Both the position numbers and the translations under genes were made by a program. 53,000 nt of DNA from Ophryocystis elektroscirrha (lineage: Eukaryota; Apicomplexa; Conoidasida; Neogregarinorida; Ophryocystidae): contig JAQIFP010000072.1 in the NCBI GenBank assembly GCA_030141585.1, positions 40,933-93,932 on the forward strand, written 5' to 3'. Below, piece after piece: positions 14,033 to 25,518 of this stretch (within the stretch, counting starts at the first letter, position 1; every line of letters starts with the position of its first letter). Under the pieces are notes generated by a model, which was not told where the DNA came from, searched no databases, and worked only from the letters and a program-made list of their open reading frames with translations.

Positions 14033-15293
14033 ATGAAGACAAATCTTTTTTCTTTTTTTTTTATCCTCTTTCCTAAATCAATCCTAACTATTAAATATTA
14101 CCCAGCTTTATTGAGTCCAGCATATTCTTGTCATTATGATTGGAATGTCACTATCCCAATACGAGATCTCATCCTGGAGAATTCAGTTGCGTTTACGTAT
14201 TTTACAGATAAAATGCAAGAGTTATATTTCGAAAAAATTTTTCCCAAATTACACATTGCTTTTAATAAAAAAAAAATAAAAAAAAGTCGCGCTGCTTGGG
14301 AACTTTTTGATTCAGACGGTCCCGACTTTCAATCAAATATAGATGAAATTGTAAAGCATATAGACTGTTTGCTTGAAGAACCCGAGAATAAATTTGAGTA
14401 CAAAAGAATACAAGAATTCGAGCGTGACTTCAATTTATACGCTAATTATTCATTTGAAAAACCAAATGATTTCTACAATAACCCCTGCGACGTATTTCCT
14501 CATGGACAGTGGTATTTGTTTAAAGACCTTAGCAAAAATGAGTCCAGAGTTATAAATGAAGTTTGGCCTTATGTTAAAGGTATATATATATACATACATA
14601 TATTATTATTATATATATATATATATATATATATTAATTATAACAATTCATTGTTTATTTATAACATATAGTATTATGCATAATAAAATATATACTAATA
14701 TCAAATGTTTATAGGGATTATATATTTTATTATTCTGCTTACAATAATAATTAGATATATAAAATTTATATAGAAAAATTAAATAAAGAGCCAAGGAAAA
14801 TAGCAATTTTGACGTCGAGCTGTACTGGCTTCCATGAAGATATTGATGAACTTTATACTTGTTTCCAACATTTCTGCTACAAAGTAACTTTGTTTATGGT
14901 TTCATTATGAACGAAGAATTCGCCGAGACGAAATGGCATTTTTGAAGCTTTAAAAGATAATGTCACAATTGAAGTAGCTACAATAATGGCGGCCAAAATT
15001 AATAACACTATTGGAATCAGTGGAGCTTGCTTCAATTGTCAAATTTTCTGTATGGAAGTATACGAAAATGACCAAACCGGTTATATAAGCATTCAGAGGT
15101 TATCGGAAGCCATACAAACGATTATCAAGCTTAAAATCCGAGTTTCTTTACATTTATATAATTCAATATCGTAATCTTCATTATATATGGCATCAAGCCA
15201 ATCACAGAAATCCACATTAAAATATATTTAAAATAATAAAATTAAATATATTATATACACATATATATTATATATATATATATTATATACACA

Positions 15294-15345
<52 letters not shown>

Positions 15346-16664
15346 CTATATATACAAATAGTATATATATATATATAACTTGTATATCTATATATACAAA
15401 TAGTATATATATATATAACTTGTATATATACGTACTTATATAGCTGGAAATGTATGTATGCATATGTATATAAATATGTATATATATATAAAAATGAAAT
15501 GTGGTACTAAAATATTATTTAAAACATAGTATTTTGTATGTAGTATGCAAAATATTTCTCTATTTAGTATATATTATAGTTTTTAAGTACATATGGTAAC
15601 GTAGTGACGGTTTTGTGACTGTTCTGATTATATAGCTACTCCGATGAATTACATGTGGCGTATCGTGCATTGGATAGTATAGGGCACATCATAGTTTTAC
15701 CCGCAGGAGATAATAGTTGTAATTTAGATGAGTCCATTCACGAGTTGTCTAATAGATGTTTACAGTAAGAATTACGTATATTTAATTTTCATAAAAATCC
15801 CAAAATTCTATTGAATAATAATTTATTTTTATTTGACAATATCAATTATATATGTATTCAACAAATATATAGTCGTATATATATAGAAAATAAAGTTATA
15901 TTTATGAATACTTTGTATATATGAAGTTTGATTTACGGTGTGTACTGCATGTAGGGTCTTATATATATATAGTAATATATGTGATATGGATATTTGGCTA
16001 TAGAAAAATACACATATGCGGATATTTATATATGAAGATATTATAATATTAATATATTATATATGTAAATGTATGCATAAAATGATACCGTAAGAAGTAT
16101 TCTGTTGATGACTGATAATGTATTTACATCTAGGCAGGAAAAAAGTCAAAGTTTTACTTACGGACCTATGGAATTTCCGTTAAACAATACCATTGTAGTA
16201 GGCTCTGTGGATTTTGAGTATAGAAAATCAAAATTTTCCAACTATGGCAAAACAATAATTGATATTTTTGCCCCTGGAGAACACATTCTTATGGGAGTTC
16301 ATTCACAAAAAAGTAAGTCGGTAGTACAGACTTAAGCTTGTAAGTGAAAGAATGCCTATTTATCAAAAAACTGCGTGTTATGTAATAAAGATTCTTTTTT
16401 TTTGCTTTTTTGCAAGCTTTGAATGTATTTATTTAAATGATTGTGGAATACGTAGTTTGGCATCCTTTTTTTTTTTTTTTTTTAGATTTTTTATCATACG
16501 AAGCCCAATCTAGTACAATTTATGCTGCAGCCCTCGTGACAGCAACCATTTCTATGTTATTAGATGATGATAGAATATATTCAGTCGATGATATTAAGAA
16601 TGCAATTATTAAAGGAGGCTCTTTTCGAGAACATTTAGAAGGTAAAGTTAGTAAGTATATCTAA
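14033..16664 (+). CDS. Secreted subtilisin-like protein, apparently catalytically dead
   Basis: Six exons (14033-14579, 14774-14883, 14917-15170, 15636-15764, 16134-16312, 16486-16664) give 465 aa. There is a hydrophobic signal-like N-terminus (FSFFFILF), a pro-region of about 120 residues, then a subtilase (S8) domain. Recognisable segments are HGQWYLFKD, KIAILTSSCTGFHEDI, VATIMAAKINNTIGISGAC, HIIVLPAGDNSC and FSNYGKTIIDIFAPG, in family order and spacing. Catalytic Asp (DTG) aligns with Thr, catalytic His (HGTHVAG) aligns with Val in VTIEVAT, and the oxyanion Asn (AGN) is Asp in AGD. The serine region (GTSMATPHVA) reads AQSSTIYAAA, where a Ser may survive. With these losses protease activity is unlikely; a binding, inhibitory or chaperone-like role is an inference. 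Apicomplexans use active subtilases (SUB) in egress and invasion. One intron is 33 nt. Confidence 0.82.
15243..15465. repeat. TA repeats and duplicated about 43-bp unit in subtilase intron
   Basis: Inside the 465-nt intron at 15171-15635. A long (ta)n run covers about 15300-15339. After it, a unit of about 43 bp containing tatacaaatag and ataacttgtatat occurs twice in direct tandem (about 15343-15428). No coding content. Confidence 0.8.
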
Positions 16665-17253
16665 AGTTCGATAGGTACATTTTCACTATATATGATTTTT
16701 TAATTTTAGTAATAAATATATATATTTAAATGCATGGCTCGAATTTATTTAAAATATACAAACTTGTAATCTAAATTAATTATTCACATTTTGTGTAATC
16801 TAATAATTTATTACATGAATGCATTAAGTAACACTAAATATTGAACATAGAAAGAAATCATACATGCAAATTAATGCAGAATACAGTACAACAGGTTCCG
16901 TTTTAAACGCAAAAAAATCTTATTTAATGTTGAACAATTTAACTGATGTAACATATGATAATAATGAACTACGACCACATTAATTTCTTTTTTTTTTTTT
17001 TTTTTTTGACAATATACTGTTTATGAAGATAAAATAAGTTATGTCCGCTTAATATAGCACATGTACACAAAACGTAAAAAAAAAAAAAGTAACTTTGCTT
17101 TAGGTGCAATTAGCAGGTGAACAAAAAGTATTTATTAACAATTAATAGCAGTATACAGCGTTCTATTCAGGCGAAAGTGCTTTTAATATATAAAGGAACT
17201 TTTACATATTTTTTTAACGGATTCACATTTCAGGTACACCAGTTTCCCTAAAA
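16665..17253. other. Spacer between subtilase and transporter genes
   Basis: About 590 AT-rich bases with a poly(T) run at about 16988-17007 and poly(A) at 17078-17089. No coding segment is convincing. A splice-like cag lies at 17231-17233, just before the transporter ATG, so a 5' UTR intron or an upstream exon is conceivable. Confidence 0.5.
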
Positions 17254-17647
17254 ATGGGATTTAAAACAAAAGAAAGCTACATAATAATACCGTTTCTACT
17301 GGTTTTAGAGCTCATAATTTACATCGATAGAGGCTTGATTCCAGGTAACGGTTCTCAAAAATCCTGTAAATTTTTACTGTTTTGCACCAATGTTGTATAA
17401 TTGCTGCTTTATTGTCATTACATTTATATATATTAATTTACTATATATATTTTATTATTAGTATTATATTAGCTTAATTTATATTATACATAATATATAT
17501 ACAATTTGCATATATACATGCAAATATACACATTTTACTGTTATAAGAATTTATATACTAATATATAAATATATTTAGTATATATATATATATAGATATG
17601 TATACATATATATTTTAAATATACATGCAAATATGCACATTTTACAG

Positions 17648-17682
<35 letters not shown>

Positions 17683-20546
17683 TAATAATATAAGTTATTA
17701 TATTATATTATACTATATTGATTATATTAATCATATATATATGTAAATATATCTATATATATATGTTTATATATATGTATATATATATGTTTATATATAT
17801 GTATATATATATGTTTATATATATGTATATATATATGTTTATATATATGTATATATATATGTTTATATATATGTATATATATATGTATAATATACATGCA
17901 AATACGCACATTTTTCACTTATAAGAAAATATATATATACTTATATACAAGTATATATATATATATTTATATATATATACTAAACATAAAAAAACTATGC
18001 AATATATATAGATAGTAATGTACTGGGATATATTGAATATTAGGCGTATATTTATATATTTGAATTTGCATGCAATTCACCTATTAACAGGAGTGAGCAA
18101 AACACTAACTATTTTTACATCGGAACATGTATCCCGGTCGCACGCTGAATTTTTCTATGCTTTATTATCAAGTGTTATGTATTTGGGGTTATGCCTAGGA
18201 AATATAGGAGCTGCAGCCTTAGTTCGTTATTTACCTTGTTTTGTTTTGATATATGTATCTTCAATTATTTATATGCTTTCATGTAAGAAATTTAATTGAT
18301 TTTAAAATAGTAATTACTATAAAATATATCAATAATCAGTTTTTTCTATAATATGCAAAAAAAAAGCCAAATACATTTTTTTTTTTTTATTTTCAGTTTT
18401 CGGGAGTGCAGTTGGAGGTCAATTAAATAAATATGCTTTAATTATAGTTTCACGGGCTATAGCCGGTATAACCCAAGCGTCATTATGCAACTTATTACCT
18501 ACAATTATAATGCAATTAACAGAAGGGAAAACCTTTGGATGTTTGATAGGTCTCATGAGCGCAATTCAACCATTTGGATTTGCAAGTGGATTTCTTATAA
18601 GTAGTTTATTAGACGAGACTAAATATCATTGGTATTCTTCTCTTTATATTATAGTAAGTGTTATATATATTTTATTATTTATAAAATTATAGGGTATGAT
18701 TCTTTTATTCCTCCTTCTAGCAATGTTAAGTATTCCATGTTATACAGGAGGAAAAATATTTTCACAAAAGAGTAATCCATATGGTAAAAATACTAAAAAA
18801 AAAAAAAAAAAATTAGGTGATTCTTATTATAAGCAAAAAAAAAAAAAAAATGCTGAAGATCAAAAGCAAATTACTCCAAATACGATGAGTATGGATGCTA
18901 ACAGAAACGATTTAAATCAGCAGAGGAATCAGTTTATGGAAAATCCTAATACGTATCAGCAGTATCCTCAAAATGTACCTCCGCCAGTTTATCAGATGAA
19001 TCAGCTGCCTGGTCAACAAAATTACCCACAAAATTTTGAAGTTTCGAGCCATAATCCTGAGCATCATCCATCAGCACCGGTTCAAGATTTTAGGGCTTAT
19101 TTTGATCCTCTACAAAATGCTAATCCAAAACCTGCTCGTAGATCGAGCTCTAGTTCGAGCTCTAATTCAAGCTCTAAATCAAGCTCTAAATCGAGCTCTA
19201 ATTCAAGCTCTAAATCAAGCTCTAAATCAAGCTCTAAATCAAGTTCTAAAGCAAGCTCGAAATCAAGTTCCAAATCAAGCTCGAAATCAAGTTCCAAATC
19301 AAGCTCGAAATCAAGTTCCAAATCAAGCTCGAAAGCAAGCTCCAGATCAAGCTCGAAAGCAAGCTCTAGAAAAGGTTCATATCAGCGAAACGTATCTTGC
19401 TCTTCAAGTCATTCAAAGTATGATGTTCAAGCTGCACCCTTATATTACAGTATAAAAATGAATAAAAATATTGGTAAGATAACATAAAGAAAAAAAAAAG
19501 TATATAACTAATATAGAGAGTACTTTTTTTTTTTTTTTTTTCGTATACACAGTGTATATATAGAGTTGATTATATCTAATAGAAATATTTTTTATATATA
19601 TTAATATTTTTTATAAATATTAATAGTTATTATTAAATAATTAATTGTCCTTCATAAGTTTATTTAAATAGATATATATACATGTCCATAAATTGTTAAT
19701 TAATGCATTTTATTTATAGAGTCGTATAAGAATTGGTCTTTGTTCCGCAATATAAAATTTTTATCTTCGAATAAATATCTATGGTGTATGACATTGGCGT
19801 ATACGGCATATGCATTTACTTTGGGAGTATTCACAACTTATGGAGGAAAAATACTTCGGTTAATAGACAGCAATATAGATCAAGTGAAATCCTCGGTATA
19901 TATTGGTGCAGCTGCACTTTCTTCGGGTATAATAGGTTCAATATTGGGTGGAACATTATTATGTTTTTTGACCAAAGTTTCGAGCAAATATAAAAAACTT
20001 GCAAAAAAAGAAGAAGAACATCCTCTTTTGACGCCATATTTATATTACAGACAATCGAAAAATGTGACTCTTATCTTTTTTTTTATTTCTTTGATTGCCG
20101 GGGGTTTAGTAATTGCAACACCTTTTGCAAGCAAGATTACCATTTTAATGATTATTATAGTTTTTGGATTAACATTTTTATTCTCTATACAAGTAGCATT
20201 GCAGTATTGTATCGTTGTATGTGTTTCTATGCGGTATCAACCTTTAGCCAATGCCTTATGCACAGTAGCCCTCCATTTATTAGGAGATATTCCCTCACCT
20301 ATTATAATGGGAGCTTTAATAGACAAGTTCAGCCCTGCTTGTTCGGAACATTCTCGCACATTAGAAGAAACCAAAATTGCTAATGTATTATGTATTACTC
20401 AAAAAAAGAAATTTCAATTTATATTTATGGGTTGTACTTCAGTTGTATTTTTAATATCTATAGGTTATTTGTTGTCATATTTCTACGTCAGACGTCAAAT
20501 TAAAATACGTGAAAAAATATTAAAACAAGTTTCAAGTCCGTGTTAA
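17254..20546 (+). CDS. Major facilitator superfamily transporter with a serine-rich repeat loop
   Basis: Five exons (17254-17344, 18091-18282, 18397-18653, 18693-19473, 19720-20546) give 715 aa. The start, with YIDRGLIPG at the end of the first membrane segment, is typical of spinster-like MFS carriers. Six helices precede the central loop and six follow it (from [17 protein letters not shown] to the C-terminal [17 protein letters not shown]). Substrate unknown. The loop between the halves is about 240 residues, far longer than usual: a Gln/Asn/Pro-rich part, then about 80 residues of Ser-Ser-Ser-Lys/Arg repeats. A possible extra 33-nt intron (18784-18816) would shorten the loop by 11 residues. 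Splice phases were checked at each junction. The 746-nt first intron holds tandem repeats. Confidence 0.85.
17755..17890. repeat. 24-bp tandem repeat in first transporter intron
   Basis: Just over five near-identical copies of a 24-bp unit made of gtttatatatat and gtatatatatat. Simpler TA runs flank it at about 17580-17595, 17648-17676 and 17953-17982. Frames read through it give periodic Tyr/Ile/Met/Phe peptides on both strands and are not genes. Confidence 0.9.
19138..19372 (+). repeat. 12-bp coding repeat for Ser-Ser-Ser-Lys
   Basis: An in-frame tandem array with unit tcaagctctaaa and variants (tcgagctctaat, tcaagttccaaa, gcaagctcgaaa) encodes [16 protein letters not shown]. About 19 copies. 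Third-position changes are common (TCT/TCC/TCG, AGC/AGT), while replacements are limited to K/N/R and S/A, which suggests that the peptide is maintained. It lies in the central, presumably cytosolic, loop of the MFS transporter and resembles RS/SK-rich phosphorylation substrates. Confidence 0.9.
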
Positions 20547-20639
20547 TTTAAATACATTTTCTTTCATTATTATATATATATAAATATATATATAAAAAAA
20601 AAAAAATTACTTTTTTTATTAACTTATAAAAAAAAAAAA

Positions 20640-21341
20640 ATGTCAGATGAAGAATTAGATGAAGACTTACAATTAGCTTTAGCTTTATCTTTATCTTTAA
20701 AAGAGGCTCAATTAGTGAGTACTCAAAATAGTAAAAATGATATAAAAATAAATAATGAAAAATCTTTAAATTTGTCCGCTACAGAAAATTTATTAACAAA
20801 ATCTCCATGTTACGATAAAATCCCTATTTCTCAAAATAAAAAGCTTAAAATAGAAACACAGGAATTTAAAGATGAAAAAAAGGTTGATGAAAAATCAGCC
20901 AAAATTAAATTAGCTGTAGAGAGTGAATTTAGATGGTCAAAAATTCAAACAGGAATTTTGAAAAGACAAAAACCAAAATTAACTAATGCACAAATATCTT
21001 CTTTAAAATGGGCAAGAAAATATTTATTTTCAGTAATAAGTGGATCTAATGCTATATTAGAGGAAAATGATTGTACAAAATTTAATTTTGATAATTTAAA
21101 GTCTGTATTAGAGCGATGTCAAATAAAATTAAAAAATGAAGAAATTTTTGATATGCTGTCTCTTTTTGTACCCAACTGTGAACACAAAAATCTAAATTTT
21201 CGTTTATGTCAAAAATGTTGGGAAGATAATTTTGAGCATAAAAAAGAAAAAATTCGAAATGAAGAATGCGATTGGAACCAATTTTGTTGGATTTTTGATC
21301 AATGCGAATTAAAAGCAGAGAAATCTGGTCGTGTTTGGTGA
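20640..21341 (+). CDS. Ubiquitin-interacting-motif protein of unknown function
   Basis: A single exon of 233 aa. Residues 4-21 (EDLQLALALSLSLKEAQ) fit the UIM consensus of acidic start, Leu-x-x-Ala-Leu and Ser near the end, so binding of ubiquitin chains is expected. A low-complexity Lys/Asn/Ser linker follows to about residue 95. The C-terminal half (from FRWSKIQTG) is helical and Trp-rich, with several Cys and His (CEHKNLNFRLCQKCWEDNFEH), perhaps a small metal site. I do not recognise that domain. ATG 20640 follows an A run and lies 93 nt after the transporter stop. It converges on the H2A gene. Confidence 0.7.
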   Translation: MSDEELDEDLQLALALSLSLKEAQLVSTQNSKNDIKINNEKSLNLSATENLLTKSPCYDKIPISQNKKLKIETQEFKDEKKVDEKSAKIKLAVESEFRWSKIQTGILKRQKPKLTNAQISSLKWARKYLFSVISGSNAILEENDCTKFNFDNLKSVLERCQIKLKNEEIFDMLSLFVPNCEHKNLNFRLCQKCWEDNFEHKKEKIRNEECDWNQFCWIFDQCELKAEKSGRVW

Positions 21342-21473
21342 TCCATCCAAAGAAAAATAAAAAAATTAGAGAAATACAATTTTTATTTATTTAAGCTTTA
21401 AAAAAATATAAAATATACTGATTATAATAAGATAGAAGGTTTCAAGAGAAACCAATTAGTTTTTTATAGTTTC

Positions 21474-21881
21474 TTAAAATTCTTGAGATTGTAACAATTC
21501 AGATTTACTTTTTCTCAATTTAGGAAGTAAAGCATCAAGAATGTTGGGCATAACACCTCCAGACGCTATAGTTATTCCTCCTAAGAACTGGTTCAATTCT
21601 TCATCATTTTTTATTGCTAATTTGATATGTCTCGGGCCAATTCTTTGTTTGCCATTACTTTGAGCAGCATTTCCTGCTAACTCGAGAATTTCTGACGCCA
21701 AATATTCTAAAACAGAAGCCAGGAAAACTGGAGCTTTGGCACCAACTCTATTTGCAAAACGTCCTCGTCTTAATAAACGTGAAATTCGTCCAACTGGAAA
21801 ACGTAAATCAGCTTTGTTTGAATGACTTTGGTTTTTCTTTCTGACTTTATGTGGTTCGCTAGCGTTTATCATGATATACAA
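21474..21881 (-). CDS. Histone H2A, H2A.X type
   Basis: Core nucleosome histone; one exon, up to 135 aa. The histone fold is complete: [61 protein letters not shown]. The acidic-patch residues (Glu in LEYLASE, then DEE) are kept. The C-terminus ends SQEF, the SQ(E/D)-hydrophobic signature of H2A.X that is phosphorylated at DNA breaks. Toxoplasma H2A.X has the same kind of ending, while Plasmodium is reported to have no H2A.X. The start could be ATG 21881 or ATG 21872 (MINASEPH); the second gives a tail closer to normal length. The N-terminal tail is unusual, with little of the common SGRGKGGK pattern. Confidence 0.95.
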   Translation of the reverse strand: MYIMINASEPHKVRKKNQSHSNKADLRFPVGRISRLLRRGRFANRVGAKAPVFLASVLEYLASEILELAGNAAQSNGKQRIGPRHIKLAIKNDEELNQFLGGITIASGGVMPNILDALLPKLRKSKSELLQSQEF

Positions 21882-22314
21882 TTTATACTATTTTTTACTA
21901 TAATTTGGTACAGTGTCTTTTTTGATCTTTGCATAGTTTGGGACAGGCAAAAAAAACCCTCTATTTTTACATATAAAATAAAAAAAGTATAAGGAATGCT
22001 TTAATATTAAATTTTTTATCAATAATTTAATTTATTAAAATTTAATTTTTTCAATAAAAATAATAACTATCGAAATATTTATATAAAGATGCATAATTCA
22101 TATTCTTTAAAATTATTGATAAATAGTTGTGGGAATTTCAAGCTAATTTTTATAATTTATTTTACGTTCATGATTCGTTAATTTATCAAGCTTTAAGCGA
22201 ATTTTTGTGTAGAAATTTTATAATTTATCATTAGCTCCCTACATAATGACAGACTAATTTCAAAAAAAATATATTAATAGATATAAAATCAAAAAATTTG
22301 TATTTAAGTGTTAT
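21882..22314. other. Divergent spacer between H2A.X and coronin
   Basis: This stretch of 433 AT-rich bases separates two divergently transcribed genes. No reading frame or repeat stands out. It must hold both promoters. Confidence 0.5.
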
Positions 22315-22820
22315 ATGGTTAATCAACTAAAGTTGCACAGCTTATATGCGAAAGAGCCATTAGAAAAGTTTTTGAATTTAAGAATAAATAATAATACAAT
22401 CCATTCGGCTGCATTAGATGCGAGCTTGACTACTATTATTGTAGGTTTTTCAAATAAAATATTTTTAGTATCAATCAGCTGTAGCAAGCTCTTCAGTAAT
22501 TTCAGCAATAAGTCTATCCAGTTTAAACTCTCGCAACCCTGATATTAAGCATTTTAATGAACATAAGGGTCCTCTTCAAGACTTAGTATTTAGCCCTTTT
22601 GATGATGAAGTATTTGCTTCTTGTTCCGATGGTATATGAAGCAACTGTATATTTAACTATCTAAGTACAATAACTATTTGTAGATGTTATAATATTAATA
22701 ATTAACCCGTATAATACTTTTCTAGGTTCACAAAAAATTGTTTATATATGATTTACATATGTTAATTTATTTATTATATTTACTGTGTAAAATTATACAT
22801 ACATAATAAATTATAAATGA

Positions 22821-22851
<31 letters not shown>

Positions 22852-23904
22852 CCAACTTACTATTTATAAATTAGATGGACTCATAAAAGTATGGTCAGTG
22901 GACAGTAAAAATAGCCGGGCTTCTTTATCTGTGAGTAAAATTGACATATAATAAAGTTAGGGTCACACAAAACGAGTAACGTGCTGTCGTTTTAATCCCA
23001 CAGTGGAAAATATTTTAACCAGTGGGTCGTTGGATAAATTCGTTCATGTTTGGTAAAAAGCATAGCCCAGTACTGTAATGTTTAAATACTGACTGTCATA
23101 CATTGTGACTTCATGAATATGTGTATGGATTATATACGAGAAAATGTATTTTTATGTTAATTTTACAAATAATTCATATTGAAAAAATAAATTAATATAA
23201 ATAATATTAATTATAAATAATTTAATTTATTAATATAATTAAAATATATAGCTATAGTATAATTATAAGTATACGTGCTTGAAAGCAAACGTTTATATAA
23301 TTTAAATTAATGTATATACATAATTAATAATTATAAGCAAAATTAAGTATAAAATTAATATAGTCTTTGTATAATATATTACTAGGGACATCCAGGATGT
23401 AAATTATGTAAACAAAATTAGCTTGGATAGCCATATTCAAGATATAAGTTGGAATTATACAGGATCTTTGATTGCTGCAACAACTAAAAATAAATTACTC
23501 TTTATTCTTGACCCAAGATCACCCGACTCTATAATCAATAAAACCAGTACTTTCAAAGGAGCAAGAACAGTCAAAATATCTTGGTTAGGAGGAAATATTA
23601 CTTCAGACAATTTTTTGCTTAGCACTGGTATGTCCAATACAAAGTCATTTTAAATTAGGACATCAAGATGGATCTGAGCGTCAAGCAATTTTATATGACA
23701 TTCGCAATTTAGTTGAACCGTATTTATTTTATTTTATTATAATATGTGTTTCAGTGTAAACCGTATGACATTAGGAAGAGGTCCAGGCATTGTATTCCCA
23801 TATTGGGATGATTCCACGGGACTTATGTATTTGCCAACCAGAGTAAGCTTCAAATAATATAATAACCTTTCATGTATTGAATTTGATTTATAAAAAATTA
23901 TATA

Positions 23905-23935
<31 letters not shown>

Positions 23936-25442
23936 TTATTTATTTATTTATATTATATTCTATAAAATATTTATATGCGATGGATACATATTGAGTAATA
24001 GATGATATGTAAATAGACAGATTTTTTTTGGATTATAAGGGAAAAATTAACTGTAGGGAGAAAGTCTAGTGAAAGTTGTAAATATACAGCAACAAGCAAT
24101 GAACGTTATGCTGGTTTATCGTTGTAAAGAGTATTCAAAAGCTTTTGGATTTCTCCCAAAAAGGTATAAAAAAATGATTCAAACTTAAGTTTAGAGGAGT
24201 AAATGTGCCAAATAATGAAGTTATGCGTTTATATCAAGCTGATTCCACTACATCAATTCAACCTGTATCATTTTTCGCTACATTCAAACACATCAAAATT
24301 GATGTGGCTCCCCCTTGTTTTTCAGGAAAACCTTCAATCGTAATAAAAATTGATTTATATATACCGTATATATATACATATACACATCTAGTTATATATA
24401 TATGTATATATTTTATTTATTTATATATATACAATATATACAATACGTATTATAATATAAGCTTATAATTAATTTAGCATAATTGATTATGTAATATAAT
24501 TTCATATAGTTATATAATTTTATTGATAAAAAAAAACCTCTTAAATTATAGTACCACATAAGTAACTGTATATAATCTTCACAATGTTAACGATGAATAA
24601 AGTTTCTTTATTTATAGCCTGTGTTTATAATGTTCGATGCAACAGATAATTGTTTATTTAAAGAGATACAATTTTTTTTTTATATATAGTGCCAATATAC
24701 TGCCACTAATTTAACTTAGCTCAATAGGGTCTTTCTTTTATATAGTTGTGTTTATTGTAATACATAATAAATTATTATTGTACGCTTTAAATGGGTAAAC
24801 CATGAACGGGTAAATTATATCAATAAAAATAAGTTAATTAATAGAGACTATAGTTGTAATTAATATATTGATTATTTAAACAAACAGCTGTATATTTATT
24901 TAGTAATGTACGACCTGTATGCCAAGGTGTACGCGATCTTTTACTATTTTTTTTATAGACATCAGGAGATTGGAAACAAACTAATATTATAGCGGAACCT
25001 TTGCTAAAACCATTATCAGAAGCTGGATCAGGTACCGTGTTAGATATCTATAAGTTTTAGAACATGGTATACTTCCTTCAGACAGTAAAACTCTATCTCT
25101 GATGCGAACTGTAAGTATCAAGTCAAATATTAAATAAAATTTCTTTAGATGTCCAATTTGGACCCCGAATTTGAAGAAGAAATTTTACAGGATAAAACTG
25201 ATTTGCTGTACTATAAAACAACAAATGATGTGCTTCTTGATGAACTAAGAACTTTGAAGTTTGAATACGAGGAGTTAAAAGCTGAATTAGATAATCTTAA
25301 ATTAAAGCTTAAAGAATTAATACCAAAAAACTTTTCCAATTCAAAATTGGACGAAGTTGAATATATTAAAGGAAAACTAAAAGAATATGATTATATAATT
25401 ACGGCATATAAAACATTTGTAAAAAATGCAGAAAATAGTTAA
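22315..25442 (+). CDS. Coronin
   Basis: Actin-filament-binding WD40 protein; in apicomplexans coronin binds and bundles actin in motile stages. Twelve exons (starts 22315, 22469, 22875, 22961, 23386, 23659, 23755, 24057, 24195, 24959, 25061, 25149) give 498 aa. Visible hallmarks are LYAKEPLEKFLNLRIN at the N-terminus, WD repeats (HKGPLQDLVFSPFDDE, GHTKRVTCCRFNP), ERQAILYDIRNL, the coronin signature GFLPKRGVNVP, then DWKQTNIIAEP. A C-terminal Glu/Lys/Leu coiled coil (about residues 405-480) is the expected oligomerisation segment. Seven introns are 28-38 nt; that at 22441-22468 is the shortest in the window at 28. Exon lengths sum to a multiple of three. The intron 24340-24958 holds only AT-rich sequence. 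Confidence 0.93.
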
Positions 25443-25518
25443 GTCTATTTAATCAGAACAATTTTTATTTATTCTACTGTGTACCTATTTTTTTCAAAAT
25501 TTATGTTATAAGTTTAAG

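Noticed and set aside
16486..17344. Fusion of the subtilase to the MFS transporter by splicing from about 16650 to 17234
   Set aside because: A normal MFS N-terminus starts at ATG 17254 and the subtilase frame ends naturally at 16664; no support for a read-through product.
17718..17924. Periodic Met/Tyr/Ile frames on both strands
   Set aside because: Pure product of the 24-bp intron repeat.
22320..22542. Stand-alone 75-aa protein at the coronin start
   Set aside because: The second half is an intron/frame artefact; removing 22441-22468 joins the coronin N-terminus to its first WD repeats.
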